This document shows positions 1-8,551 of a stretch of DNA of 39,396 bases, in pieces. The stretch's first letter is position 1; each line of letters begins with the position of its first letter. Under the pieces are notes generated by a model. The model was not told where the DNA came from. It searched no databases and worked only from the letters and a program-made list of their open reading frames with translations. The stretch covers positions 1 to 39,396 of the forward strand of contig JAIQFZ010000048.1 of the NCBI GenBank assembly GCA_020073015.1, written 5' to 3'. This stretch comes from Terriglobia bacterium (GTDB taxonomy: Bacteria; Acidobacteriota; Terriglobia; Terriglobales; Acidobacteriaceae). The position numbers and the translations under genes were made by a program.

Positions 1-186
1 GTGAATGACGATGCGCAGATCCATAAGAGTGGAGACGCGTACTGGGTCACCTCGACTGTGGCCTACGAGATGACGCAGAAGTCCGGCAAGGTCGAGATGG
101 GGAAGTTTCGCTGGACCGCGGTCTTTGAGAAGCAGGACGGCAAGTGGCTGATCGTGCATGAGCACGTGTCGGAGCCACTGCCGTAG
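1..186 (+). CDS. DUF4440/SnoaL-like protein, C-terminal fragment (cut by window edge)
   Basis: The open frame runs from base 1 to the TAG at 184-186. The GTG at base 1 is at the window edge and need not be the true start. The visible 61 residues end in a motif with KWLIVHEHVSEP, typical of the last two beta strands of the NTF2-like DUF4440/SnoaL fold (K-W-x-I-x-H-x-H/S). The product at 29678-30193 ends similarly (KWLIVAHESAVP), so the two are probably distant paralogues. The family contains small enzymes and binding proteins of mostly unknown role, and no catalytic function can be assigned from this piece. The N-terminal half, including any signal peptide, is outside the window. Confidence 0.7.
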   Translation: MNDDAQIHKSGDAYWVTSTVAYEMTQKSGKVEMGKFRWTAVFEKQDGKWLIVHEHVSEPLP

Positions 187-271
187 GGGCGACCTGGCTC
201 CGTTGACATCCTTAATTCCCCAGGTGGGGGCGGGACGCCCCCACGACAGCCGCCGGGGGCGGCGGCGCTAC
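183..271. repeat. Dispersed palindromic element, copy 1
   Basis: The stretch opens with GTAGGGGCG and closes with CGGCGCTAC. It contains a perfect 9-bp hairpin (GTGGGGGCG at 224-232, loop GGA, CGCCCCCAC at 236-244) followed by a GC-rich block. The same hairpin, the following GACAGCCGCCGGGG text and the same closing GGCGCTAC occur at 30263-30306. It overlaps the DUF4440 stop codon and sits between convergent genes, so it could also act as a bidirectional transcription stop. Confidence 0.75.
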
Positions 272-280
272 TTTGCACTC

Positions 281-1048
281 CTAGTGGTAGGCCTTCCAGA
301 AGAAATACAGCGTCATTCCCGTTCCTACGGCGATGACGAAGGCACGGATCCATGCAGGTGGGAGTTTCTGGGCATAGTGGGCGCCGAAATATCCGCCCAA
401 GAGTGCTCCGACGATCACCACGATGCCCTGCTTCCATGCGACGGCCCCAGCCAACACGAAGGTGACGACCGCGACGCCGTTGATGATTCCGCCGAGCACG
501 ACTTTCAGAGCATTCATGGCGTGGATATCGGTCATGCCGATGGCGGCGAGCATCGCGAGGTTCAGGATGCCGACCCCGCCCCCGAAGTAGCCACCGTACA
601 CGGCGACGATCAACTCGAACACAACGGCGACGGTAAGAGCGGAAGTCGAGGTGTCATGGGCAACGCCGCTTTTCGACCCGCGCGACAAGCGGCTGCCGAA
701 GATGAACAGGAGCGTGGCGCCCAGCATCAGCCAGGGGAGCACGCGCAGGAAAGTTTGGGCGGGCGTGTGCAGTAAAAGGTAGGCGCCGGCGATCCCGCCG
801 ATCAGGCTGGTCACCGTGAGCGGAATCATGACGCGGCGCGAAATGTCGAGGTGTTTGCGGTAGGCGCGGGAGCTGGCTGTGGTTCCGACCCAGAGGGCAA
901 CGGTATTGGTGGCGTTGGCCGCGATGGGAGCGACTCCGCTGAACAGGAGCGCAGGGAAGACAATGAAGCTGCCCCCGCCGGCGACGGCGTTGAGCGCGCC
1001 GCCGAGAGCGCCGGCGACGAAGAGGAAGAGGATGGTGTGGAATGCCAA
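281..1048 (-). CDS. TSUP-family (TauE/SafE-like) membrane permease
   Basis: The 255-residue product is almost entirely hydrophobic, with about seven or eight predicted membrane helices. It has the glycine-rich AVAGGGSFIVFPAL segment near residues 22-35 and a second, internally similar half with YGGYFGGGVGI near 151-161. That two-fold architecture is typical of the sulfite exporter TauE/SafE (TSUP) family, which moves sulfite, sulfonates or related organic anions across the inner membrane. The substrate cannot be told from sequence. The start used here is TTG at 1048 with no convincing Shine-Dalgarno site, so the exact start is uncertain. It converges on the DUF4440 fragment and has no operon partner. 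Confidence 0.85.
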   Translation of the reverse strand: MAFHTILFLFVAGALGGALNAVAGGGSFIVFPALLFSGVAPIAANATNTVALWVGTTASSRAYRKHLDISRRVMIPLTVTSLIGGIAGAYLLLHTPAQTFLRVLPWLMLGATLLFIFGSRLSRGSKSGVAHDTSTSALTVAVVFELIVAVYGGYFGGGVGILNLAMLAAIGMTDIHAMNALKVVLGGIINGVAVVTFVLAGAVAWKQGIVVIVGALLGGYFGAHYAQKLPPAWIRAFVIAVGTGMTLYFFWKAYH

Positions 1049-1189
1049 ATATCAGGTTTACCACATCGGTATGGCGGGCGTGGAGTTCGCTCTCCAATCA
1101 TATAGAGAGGGCTGGTGGTCACGAATGAGACAGGGTTCTCGTGAGCCACCAACCCGTCGTGAGTGGCGGGAATGCAGGGACGGCGTCTC

Positions 1190-2260
1190 CTACTTGAAGC
1201 GTGCCATCCAGCTTCCCTGATTGTAGTTAATGTCCATCCAGGTGCCGACGATGGTGGACCCGTCGGCCGAAATGGTGAGGGCGGTGGTCAGATACACATT
1301 TTTTGGAATCTTGATTCCGGCCGCTGCCAGCGTATCTTGCAGGGACGCCATCGGGCTGCCGGGGTTCTGGGCGTTCCAGATGAAGGGCACGATTCCTCCC
1401 CCGAAGGGATCGCCGCTCCAGCCAACCACCACGCCCTGATCAGAGACAGCATTGGCTACGCTCTGGTCCGTATCGTTGCCGGAAACCGTTCCGAGCGAGA
1501 CCAGACCCGCTGCGTCGGTGTAGTAGAAGGCACGGGGGTATCCTGACGCATCGACGGCCTGGCCGACGATTTTCGATCCGTCGGAACTGACCGCGGTCGC
1601 TTCGCCGGGAGTCTGGTTGCCGGCGAACAGTTCCTTTTTCTTGCCGGGCAACCACCGCACCGCGCGCCTTTCGCCGGTCGTCGGATTTTCGTAGAAACCG
1701 ACGATGGTGGAGGAATCAGCAGAGATGGCGCTGGCGCGACTGCTGGCCCCGGGAGGATGGCCCAGCCCAACCACACCATCCCACGCGCTCCAGCGAAACG
1801 CCTGGGCGCCGGGACAATACCATGCCAACCCGACCGCCATCGAGCCATCGGCGTTGAGGCTCCAACCGCTGCCCCAATTGCCATCCATCACGCATGCCTG
1901 CTTAGGATGGCCGAGACTGACCCAGCCGGTTGATTGCTTCCAGATCCCCGGATTGGTATTTCCGTCCGGGCCCAAGATGGAGGTGATGATGGCGGATCCA
2001 TCCGCCGAGATGCCGATGGAGGTGTTAAAGGGGTCGCTGGGCCCGAGGTCCACGAATCCCGTCTTGGGGGTCCAACGGTAGATCTCACCGGCGAGATTCG
2101 CGGCCATCACTTTGCCGTTGCGAGACAAGGCGTAGTTAAACCAGGGGGCGGGCGGCGTCTTCAAAAGCCGGAAGGTTACCGACTGCGCCACGGCGGAGGT
2201 AGAAAGGCATACAAGCACGAGGACTGCGATGGTTAGGAACGACCACTTCTTCATTTTCAC
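1190..2260 (-). CDS. Secreted HAF-type repeat protein
   Basis: The 356-residue product starts with a clear Sec signal peptide (KKWSFLTIAVLVLVCLSTSAVAQ, cleavage after AVAQ or AVA). The rest is made of repeated units of the type A-I-S-A-D-G-S-T-I-V-G followed by W-R/W-x-P, at least six of them, as in HAF-repeat extracellular proteins, where the units form a beta-propeller-like structure. Function in this family is unknown. Translation may start at GTG 2260 or at ATG 2254, two codons in; a purine-rich AGAGAGAG lies just upstream. The gene is divergent from the TetR regulator at 2527 across a 266-bp gap containing palindromes, so it is a candidate target of that regulator. Confidence 0.75.
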   Translation of the reverse strand: MKMKKWSFLTIAVLVLVCLSTSAVAQSVTFRLLKTPPAPWFNYALSRNGKVMAANLAGEIYRWTPKTGFVDLGPSDPFNTSIGISADGSAIITSILGPDGNTNPGIWKQSTGWVSLGHPKQACVMDGNWGSGWSLNADGSMAVGLAWYCPGAQAFRWSAWDGVVGLGHPPGASSRASAISADSSTIVGFYENPTTGERRAVRWLPGKKKELFAGNQTPGEATAVSSDGSKIVGQAVDASGYPRAFYYTDAAGLVSLGTVSGNDTDQSVANAVSDQGVVVGWSGDPFGGGIVPFIWNAQNPGSPMASLQDTLAAAGIKIPKNVYLTTALTISADGSTIVGTWMDINYNQGSWMARFK

Positions 2261-2458
2261 TCTCTCTTAGCGGACCTCAAATTGTTCGTTACGATCAGCG
2301 GCGCGGTGCTTTGCACTACACTTGAACCATCCCGCAAGCGGACGCATCGCCAGACCGTTTGGCGGCGAAAGAGCCATATCCAGCATGTCAGGAATGGAGC
2401 TTAGCGGTGCGCTTTCGCGATCACGTTTGGCGGCCGTACAGCGGGGAGGGCCGATCGG

Positions 2459-2497
2459 GTATAACGTATACATCGTTACGTTAACCGTGTCAACGAT
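2459..2497. promoter_or_regulatory. Candidate TetR operator palindromes
   Basis: Two inverted repeats lie side by side in the divergent promoter region: GTATA-ACG-TATAC (2459-2471) and ATCGTT-N14-AACGAT (2472-2497). The stretch is AT-rich and unlike the surrounding GC-rich DNA. TetR-family proteins usually bind such palindromes next to their own gene. Direct autoregulation and control of the gene at 2260 are inferences from position. Confidence 0.5.
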
Positions 2498-2526
2498 ATA
2501 AATTTGGACTGACTGGAGAATAAAAA

Positions 2527-3078
2527 TTGCCCCGGCGACCAGATCCCGAGTTGGAAACACGCGTCCTCAAGGCGGCCCAGAAATTGTGGGCCAAGGGTGG
2601 AGAACGCAGCCTGACCATGCGCGCGGTGGCTCGGGCCGCCGGGACGAATACGCCGGCGGTCTATCGTCGCTTCAAGAACCGGCGTGATCTGTTGCGCGCC
2701 CTATTGCAGAAGACTCAAGCCGAGGTTTCGGTACTACTGCAGGGGTGCAATTCGCTGCAGGAAATCTGTCATTGCATTTTCGACTACGCGTTGAGCCATC
2801 CGCGCGAGTACGAACTGCTCGCGTCCAAGATAGTGGTCACCAGTCATCTCCCACGACACAACTTCGGGTACATCGTGAAGAAAGCGGCAGAGTGGCTGGG
2901 CGGGTCGGAGGAGGAGCGCCGGCCGCTGGTGATCGCGCTGTGGTCCCTGATCCATGGAAGCGCCATGCTTCTGATCGCAGAGGTCCTTCCCGAACATGCA
3001 ACCACGGTGCGCGCCGCGTTTACGGCTGCGGTTGAGGAACTGGTGCGCAATCGCCGCCGGTTCGCAAAGTTGCGGTGA
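2527..3078 (+). CDS. TetR/AcrR-family transcriptional regulator
   Basis: The 183-residue protein has an N-terminal TetR helix-turn-helix at about residues 8-55 (LWAKGGERSLTMRAVARAAG, then NTPAVYRRFKNRRDLLRAL), followed by an all-helical ligand-binding/dimerisation domain with no recognisable ligand specificity. Translation starts at TTG 2527, supported by GGAG at 2515-2518 with an 8-nt gap. It is divergent from the secreted repeat protein, with palindromes between them, and is followed at 77 bp by the kinase gene, which seems to have its own promoter. As a TetR protein it is probably a repressor relieved by a small molecule. Confidence 0.9.
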   Translation: MPRRPDPELETRVLKAAQKLWAKGGERSLTMRAVARAAGTNTPAVYRRFKNRRDLLRALLQKTQAEVSVLLQGCNSLQEICHCIFDYALSHPREYELLASKIVVTSHLPRHNFGYIVKKAAEWLGGSEEERRPLVIALWSLIHGSAMLLIAEVLPEHATTVRAAFTAAVEELVRNRRRFAKLR

Positions 3079-3137
3079 GGCTGCCCGGCCTCTTCCGTCA
3101 GAGAAGTCGAATCGAGCCGCCCGACGTTGCCATCGAC

Positions 3138-3143
3138 TATAAT
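3138..3143 (+). promoter_or_regulatory. Candidate -10 element (TATAAT) for the kinase gene
   Basis: A perfect TATAAT lies 11 bp upstream of the ATG at 3155, which would give an extremely short leader. No good -35 is seen 17 bp upstream, and there is no Shine-Dalgarno site before the ATG, consistent with a leaderless or near-leaderless message. Confidence 0.45.
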
Positions 3144-3154
3144 CACGCGCACGG

Positions 3155-5899
3155 ATGGCTCTCACCTCTGGCACAAAACTTGGTCCCTATGAAATCCAAT
3201 CGCCGCTCGGCGCTGGCGGTATGGGTGAGGTGTACCGCGCGCGCGACACTCGCCTGGATCGCACTGTCGCGGTCAAGATCCTGCCAGCGCATCTTTCTGA
3301 CAGTCCCGAGGCCCGGCAGCGTTTCGAGCGGGAAGCGCGCGCCATTTCTTCCCTGAATCATCCGCACATTTGCGTGCTGCACGACGTGGGTAGCCAGGAT
3401 GGAACCTCCTACCTGGTGATGGAGTATCTGCAGGGCGAGAGTCTGGAAGCGCGGCTGCAGAAGGGCCCATTGCCGTTAAAGCAGGCGCTGGAATGTGGCA
3501 TGCAGATCTGTGATGCGCTGGAGAAAGCCCACCGCGCGGGCATCGTGCACCGCGACCTCAAGCCTGGAAACATCATGCTCACTGCATCGGGCGCGAAGTT
3601 GCTGGATTTTGGCTTGGCGAAACCGTCTGCGGGGATGTTCGGCAGTCAGGCGGGGAGCGGCCAAGGGACCCTGACTCCGTCCACGCCGACCATGAACCTG
3701 TCGGCACTCGGCACGCCAGCGGGGACGCTCACACAGCAGGGCACGATTGTGGGTACATTTCAGTTCATGGCGCCCGAAGTTCTGCAAGGGCAGGAAGCGG
3801 ACGCACGCAGCGACATTTTCAGCTTCGGTTGCGTGCTCCACGAGATGATCACGGGCAAGCGGGCGTTTGAGGGCAAGAGCCAGATTTCGGTCGCGTCGGC
3901 CATCCTGGAGAAAGAGCCGGAGCCGATCTCGAAAATTCAGCCGATGGCTCCGGCCGCGCTCGACCACGTGGTCCACGATTGTCTGGCGAAGGATCCGGAA
4001 GCGCGCTGGCAGAATGCCGCTGACATTGCGCGAGAATTGCGTTGGATCGCGAGCGGCGGCTCCGGCACCGACACAGCGCAGCCCGTCCGAGTTCGCGGTC
4101 AGGGGCGCGAGCGTTGGTTGTGGGCGGTGGTGGTGGCGGGGCTGCTGGCGGTTCTGGTGTGGTCGAACTTGCGGGAGCGCGTGCCGGCGCCAACGTTGCG
4201 ATCGTATTTGCCCCCGCCCGCGGAGACGGGCTTTGACTTTACCGGCGACTTTTCCGGCCCACCTGCGCTTTCGCCGGACGGTACGGCGGTGGCGTTCTGC
4301 GCCCGTGGCCCGAAAGGGCAAGACACGATCTGGGTACATTCCTTCAGCGACCTGGCGGCCAAGAAGCTCGAGGGCACTGAGGGCGCTTCGTTTCCTTTCT
4401 GGTCCGCAGACGCGAAATTCCTGGGTTTCTTTGCGGATGGTCACCTGAAGAAAGTTTCGGCATCGGGCGGGCCGGTAACCGTGCTGGCGGACGCGCCCAA
4501 TGCCAGAGGGGGGTCCTGGAACCAGGACAACGTCATCATCTATGAACCTGATTACCGGGATTCGTTGTGGCGAATCAGCGCTGCAGGGGGAACCCCAGCG
4601 CGCCTGACCAAGTTTGAAACGGGCAAGCACACGACGCACCGCTGGCCGAGGTTCCTGCCCGACGGCAAACATTTCCTGTTCTTCGCGACCAATCACTCGG
4701 GTAATTCGGAGCAGGGAATCTATTTCGGGTCGCTGGAGGATGGTGCTTTCAAACGGGTGATCGACGCGGACTCTCAACCCGAATATGCCTCCGGTTATCT
4801 GCTCTACCACCTCCAGTCGCAATTGCTGGCACAAAAATTCGATCCTGCGACCGGCGCGGTTTCTGGCGATCCGGTAACGGTGGCTAGTTTTGCGGAATAC
4901 GATGCGGGAACCTGGCACACCACCTTCACCGCGAGCCAGAATGGCCTCTTGGTCTACGAACCAGGTTCGAAAACGCTGGGGACCGATCTTCTATGGCTCG
5001 ACCGCAGCGGAAGGACGCTAAGTAAGATCGGGGAGCGGGCGTTTTACAAGGGCAGCGGGCGGCTTTCTCCGGACGGCAAGCGGCTGGCGCTAGCGATGGG
5101 AGATCCGCAGGCCGATATCTGGGTGTTCGACCTAGCGCGAGGATCGCGTACCCGCCTCACCTTCGGCGGCGCGACGCACCTGATGCCGTCCTGGTCGGCG
5201 GACGGACAGCGGGTGATTTATGTGCGGCAGAGCGGTGCAACGGTGATGGAGGGGACGTCGCTGCGTGCGCGACTAGCTAACGGTGGCGGACAAGAGGAAG
5301 TCCTGATGGATCAGGTTCCTTCCGGGACAGCCGCAACCTTGCTTGCGCCACAGTGGTCGCCGGACGGCCGCTACATCGTCCACCTGGAGCAGAGCGGTCC
5401 GACCGGCGCCGGCGTGTGGGCGCTACCCGTCTCTGGAGAAGCGACGACCGGTGAAAAGAAGCTGTTCCCCATCGTTCAGTCACCTTCTCCGCAAGCGAGA
5501 GTCATTCAATTCCGTCTCTCCCCCGATGGCCGCTGGCTGGCCTACAGTTCGACCGAGTCGGGGCGGGAAGAGGTTTATGTTACCCATTTCCCGAGCGGCG
5601 CCGGCAAGTGGCAGGTTTCGCAGACGGGAGGCACGTTCCCGGTTTGGCGCGAAGACAGCAAGGAAATCTATTTTATCGGGACCGACGGTTCCATCCATGC
5701 TGCCGGTGTGAACGCGAAGAGCGAGGAGTTTGAATTGGACCTCGTGCGCACGCTGTTCCAAGTCAGCTATATCGGTCCGCTCGGAAATCCCTACGACGTT
5801 TCCCCGGACGGCCAGCGCTTTGTTTTCACCACCCTCCCGGAAAGCGCTCCCACGCCGCTCGTTCTCGTCACGAACTGGACGGCCGACCTCAAGAAATAG
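3155..5899 (+). CDS. Ser/Thr protein kinase with C-terminal PD40/TolB-like beta-propeller
   Basis: 914 residues. A complete Hanks-type kinase domain spans about residues 10-295: glycine loop GAGGMGEVY (19-27), catalytic Lys in VAVK (K41), HRDLKPGN with D134, DFG 151-153 and APE 206-208. A single membrane helix follows (about 322-338), then about 570 residues of WD40-like PD40 repeats ([53 protein letters not shown]). This layout implies a cytoplasmic kinase and a periplasmic sensor propeller. The kinase/PD40 fusion is greatly expanded in Acidobacteriota. All catalytic residues are present, so it should be active; signal and substrates are unknown. It appears monocistronic. Confidence 0.93.
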   Translation: MALTSGTKLGPYEIQSPLGAGGMGEVYRARDTRLDRTVAVKILPAHLSDSPEARQRFEREARAISSLNHPHICVLHDVGSQDGTSYLVMEYLQGESLEARLQKGPLPLKQALECGMQICDALEKAHRAGIVHRDLKPGNIMLTASGAKLLDFGLAKPSAGMFGSQAGSGQGTLTPSTPTMNLSALGTPAGTLTQQGTIVGTFQFMAPEVLQGQEADARSDIFSFGCVLHEMITGKRAFEGKSQISVASAILEKEPEPISKIQPMAPAALDHVVHDCLAKDPEARWQNAADIARELRWIASGGSGTDTAQPVRVRGQGRERWLWAVVVAGLLAVLVWSNLRERVPAPTLRSYLPPPAETGFDFTGDFSGPPALSPDGTAVAFCARGPKGQDTIWVHSFSDLAAKKLEGTEGASFPFWSADAKFLGFFADGHLKKVSASGGPVTVLADAPNARGGSWNQDNVIIYEPDYRDSLWRISAAGGTPARLTKFETGKHTTHRWPRFLPDGKHFLFFATNHSGNSEQGIYFGSLEDGAFKRVIDADSQPEYASGYLLYHLQSQLLAQKFDPATGAVSGDPVTVASFAEYDAGTWHTTFTASQNGLLVYEPGSKTLGTDLLWLDRSGRTLSKIGERAFYKGSGRLSPDGKRLALAMGDPQADIWVFDLARGSRTRLTFGGATHLMPSWSADGQRVIYVRQSGATVMEGTSLRARLANGGGQEEVLMDQVPSGTAATLLAPQWSPDGRYIVHLEQSGPTGAGVWALPVSGEATTGEKKLFPIVQSPSPQARVIQFRLSPDGRWLAYSSTESGREEVYVTHFPSGAGKWQVSQTGGTFPVWREDSKEIYFIGTDGSIHAAGVNAKSEEFELDLVRTLFQVSYIGPLGNPYDVSPDGQRFVFTTLPESAPTPLVLVTNWTADLKK

Positions 5900-5953
5900 G
5901 CTCGGCGACGAAAGTGGTCGTCTTGTCAATGATTTATCAAAACTGTGGCGCCG

Positions 5954-5965
5954 TGACATAGGTCA
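5954..5965. promoter_or_regulatory. Inverted repeat TGAC-ATAG-GTCA upstream of the 4Fe-4S protein
   Basis: TGAC (5954-5957) and GTCA (5962-5965) form an inverted repeat 50 bp before the start codon. It could be an operator overlapping a promoter (GTGACA at 5953-5958 as -35, weak -10 near 5976-5981). The binding protein is unknown; the sequence does not fit the standard FNR box TTGAT-N4-ATCAA. Confidence 0.3.
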
Positions 5966-6014
5966 TACCCTTCCTGGAATAAGCCTTTTACGCTGAACTT
6001 GCGAGGATGGCTTC

Positions 6015-7160
6015 ATGGCAACGCAAGTTCGTGGCGAGATCGTTTCTGAAATTCCTCCTCATCTGTTTCCTCCGCCGGCCGAGGTGCGGCCGAAACCCTC
6101 GGCCAAGGCAAAGAAGAAACTCATCCGGCGCACCGATCACGATTACTCGCAGATTACGCGCCGCACCTTTCAGGGCGCGTTTCTGCTGCTGAATGTCTGG
6201 ATCGGTGGCATCTTCTATTTCTGGGTTCGTCAGTATGAGCCAGGCGGCGCACCGACCTCCTGGCAACGCCCGGCTGGCGTCGAGGGGTGGCTGCCCATCG
6301 CCGGACTGATGAACTTGAAATATTTCGTGTTAACGCACCGCGTGCCCGCGCTGCATCCGGCGGGGATGTTCCTGCTGATTTCGTTTCTCGCGATGTCGTT
6401 CCTGTTTCGCAAGGCGTTTTGCAGCTGGCTGTGCCCGGTGGGAACGATTTCCGAATATCTGTGGCGCGCGGGACAGATGCTCTTCCGGCGCAACTTCCAC
6501 TTGCCGCACTGGCTTGATGTGGGGCTGCGCGGGCTAAAGTATCTGCTGCTTGGCTTCTTTGTGTGGGCCGTGAGTTCGATGGCGGTGGACGAACTGGCCG
6601 CCTTCATGAACAGTCCATACGGCGTGATTGCCGACGTGAAGATGCTGAATTTCTTCCGCCACCTGGGCGAAACGGGCGCGATCGTACTCGGTGTGCTGGT
6701 CGTCGCGTCATTGTTCATTCAGAATTTCTGGTGCCGCTATCTGTGTCCGTATGGAGCGCTGCTGGGGATCACGTCGCTGGTGAGCCCGGCGCGCATCCGG
6801 CGGAATGTGGAGACGTGCATCGATTGCGCGAAGTGCGCCAAGGTTTGCCCGTCGGCGCTACCGGTGGACAAGTTGGTGGCGATCAAATCGGCGGAATGCA
6901 CCGGGTGCCTGGAGTGCGTGGCCGTGTGTCCAGCGAAAGACACGCTCAGCCTGTCGTTGCCGAAGATTCCTGGGTTGGTTTCGCAGGCCCCGAGGGTGCC
7001 GGTGTGGGCGATGGCGGCAGGGATTGCCGTGCTGTTCTTTGGGATCGTGGGATTCGCCAAGACTTCAGGCTACTGGGATTCGCATGTGCCGCATGCGATC
7101 TATCAGCAGCTGCTGCCGCACGCGGATGAGGCTCGCCATCCCATGCCGGGGGAGAACTAG
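6015..7160 (+). CDS. Membrane 4Fe-4S protein of the NapH/CcoG/NosR-like polyferredoxin type
   Basis: 381 residues with about five membrane helices. Two CxxxCP motifs typical of this superfamily are seen (C136SWLCP and C240RYLCP), followed by two classical 4Fe-4S clusters: C268, C271, C274, C278 and C295, C298, C301, C305. Such proteins carry electrons between the quinone pool or cytoplasmic donors and periplasmic acceptors, as in nitrate, nitrous-oxide or copper-oxidase assembly systems. A final helix lies at about 328-348. No partner reductase, cytochrome or maturation gene is adjacent, so the acceptor is unknown. Start ATG 6015 is supported by GAGGA at 6003-6007; the ATG at 6007 is in another frame. 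Confidence 0.85.
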   Translation: MATQVRGEIVSEIPPHLFPPPAEVRPKPSAKAKKKLIRRTDHDYSQITRRTFQGAFLLLNVWIGGIFYFWVRQYEPGGAPTSWQRPAGVEGWLPIAGLMNLKYFVLTHRVPALHPAGMFLLISFLAMSFLFRKAFCSWLCPVGTISEYLWRAGQMLFRRNFHLPHWLDVGLRGLKYLLLGFFVWAVSSMAVDELAAFMNSPYGVIADVKMLNFFRHLGETGAIVLGVLVVASLFIQNFWCRYLCPYGALLGITSLVSPARIRRNVETCIDCAKCAKVCPSALPVDKLVAIKSAECTGCLECVAVCPAKDTLSLSLPKIPGLVSQAPRVPVWAMAAGIAVLFFGIVGFAKTSGYWDSHVPHAIYQQLLPHADEARHPMPGEN

Positions 7161-7167
7161 CAATTAT

Positions 7168-7243
7168 GTGTAGCGCGGACACTCCTGTCCGCGCTGAGGG
7201 CGTATTTGCTGCCAGCATTCGGACAGGAGTGTCCGCGCCACAC
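7168..7243. repeat. Dispersed palindromic element with 24-bp terminal inverted repeats
   Basis: The left arm (7168-7191) and right arm (7220-7243) are reverse complements except for one base. Each arm is itself palindromic: AGCGCGGACA-CTCC-TGTCCGCGCT at 7172-7195 and CGGACA-GGAG-TGTCCG at 7220-7235. The element starts 7 bp after the stop of the 4Fe-4S gene. A shorter relative of the same hairpin lies inside clpB at 13869-13893. This resembles a MITE or REP/BIME-type element and could terminate or stabilise transcripts. Confidence 0.85.
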
Positions 7244-7267
7244 AAGCGTCGGGAGCCGCTCTTTGCG

Positions 7268-7276
7268 TGCTAGAAT
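7268..7276 (+). promoter_or_regulatory. Extended -10 promoter element
   Basis: TGCTAGAAT (extended -10 TG plus TAGAAT at 7271-7276) lies 23 bp before ATG 7300. It overlaps the alternative GTG start at 7267, which argues that the ATG is the real start because transcription would begin near 7283. Confidence 0.5.
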
Positions 7277-7299
7277 CGAGGCAGGCGCTTCTCGAACCG

Positions 7300-8436
7300 A
7301 TGCTTTCTGACATCGAAAAACTATTCGAACTCCAGGCGGCGGATAAGGAAATCCGCAAACTGCACGAGGAGGTTGCTGCCCTTCCCAAACGGGTGGCGGC
7401 GATCGAAGAGAAGCTGGCTGGAACCAAGGCCCGTCTGGATAAAACCCGGGCCGCTGCCAAGGCCGACGAAGCCAACCGCAAGAAGTTCGAAATTGCCATC
7501 CAGGACCTGCAGGGCAAAATCTCCAAATACCGCGACCAGTCGCTCGACGTCAAGACCAACGACCAGTACAAGGCGCTGCTGCACGAGATCCAGTTCGCCG
7601 AGCAGGAGATCCGCATCAACGAAGACCGGATTCTTGAAGTCATGGTCAACGTCGAAGTGCGCGAGAAAGATGTGACGGCGGCCGAAGCCGAGCTGAAGGC
7701 GGAGACGGCCGAGATCGAGAAAGAGAAAGAAGAAGCGCGCAAGGTCACGGCGGAAGACCAGAAGAAGCTGGCGGAGTGGAATGCCAAGCGGGACGGGCTG
7801 CGCCGCGGAATTCCAGAGGACCTGCTGCGGCACTATGAGCGCGTCATGAAGTTTCGCGGCAGCGGGCTGGCGGAAGCGCGCGATCAGAAATGCATGGGCT
7901 GCCAGGTCATGCTGCGTCCGCAGACCTACAACGAGGTGCGGATCGCCGAGAAGGTCATCGTTTGTGAGTCGTGCCAGAGGATTCTATATTTCGATCCGGC
8001 TAACGAAGTGAAGGTCGAGCAGCAGGTGGCGGAGGCGACGCACGCGAGAAGGCGTCCACGTCCCAAGGCCGATGCGGCGCAGGCCTGGTTTTACCGTCCG
8101 GACTACGGCGAGGAAGGCGAAGTGCTGCTGGTCTTCACCAATGGTGGAGACTCCTCGACGCGGCGCGTCTACGAAATGCACACCGGACGGCAGATTGGCG
8201 ATGTGCTGGGCCGTGAAGGCACCTACCGACTGGCCTTCCCGGAAGATCTGACCGATTCGGCCGTCCGCCTCAACGGGCATTGGGCCGAAGAAGAGATGGA
8301 CGAGTGGGGTTCAGAAGTACCGTCCTATGCGCTCGACGTTCTCCATAACGATCTGCGTGCCGCGCAACGCGAGCACCACGCCCCGAAGCGCAAGGAACAT
8401 GCCGCCACCCCGGCGGAACACACGGCCGCGAGCTAA
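7300..8436 (+). CDS. Coiled-coil plus C4 zinc-ribbon protein (DUF164/CdsZ-type) with extra C-terminal region
   Basis: 378 residues from ATG 7300. Residues 1-165 are a long charged coiled coil (SDIEKLFELQAADKEIRKLH..., many E/K/R heptads). Residues 195-232 hold the zinc ribbon with C198xxC201 and C222xxC225. This matches the C4-type zinc-ribbon family whose bacterial members bind nucleic acid or act in protein quality control and flagellar or secretion assembly; the role is not settled. Family members normally end shortly after the ribbon (about 240 residues). Here about 130 further residues follow, with an Arg/Pro linker (RRRPRPKAD) and an acidic-aromatic domain (FYRPDYGEEGEVLLVF...) that I do not recognise. 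A GTG at 7267 is an alternative start. Confidence 0.8.
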   Translation: MLSDIEKLFELQAADKEIRKLHEEVAALPKRVAAIEEKLAGTKARLDKTRAAAKADEANRKKFEIAIQDLQGKISKYRDQSLDVKTNDQYKALLHEIQFAEQEIRINEDRILEVMVNVEVREKDVTAAEAELKAETAEIEKEKEEARKVTAEDQKKLAEWNAKRDGLRRGIPEDLLRHYERVMKFRGSGLAEARDQKCMGCQVMLRPQTYNEVRIAEKVIVCESCQRILYFDPANEVKVEQQVAEATHARRRPRPKADAAQAWFYRPDYGEEGEVLLVFTNGGDSSTRRVYEMHTGRQIGDVLGREGTYRLAFPEDLTDSAVRLNGHWAEEEMDEWGSEVPSYALDVLHNDLRAAQREHHAPKRKEHAATPAEHTAAS

Positions 8437-8551
8437 GTATCCGCAGAAATTCGATTCAAGCCTGACGGGCTGCTGAAAAATATTCTGTGCGCAGCGCGTG
8501 GCGTCCTACTTCCGCGAAATCTGGGGTAAGATTGCCCGCGTGAGGTGAGTG

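Noticed and set aside
5923-5940. FNR-like site TTGTC...ATCAA before the 4Fe-4S gene
   Set aside because: The half-sites are separated by 8 bp rather than 4, and the left half does not match TTGAT.
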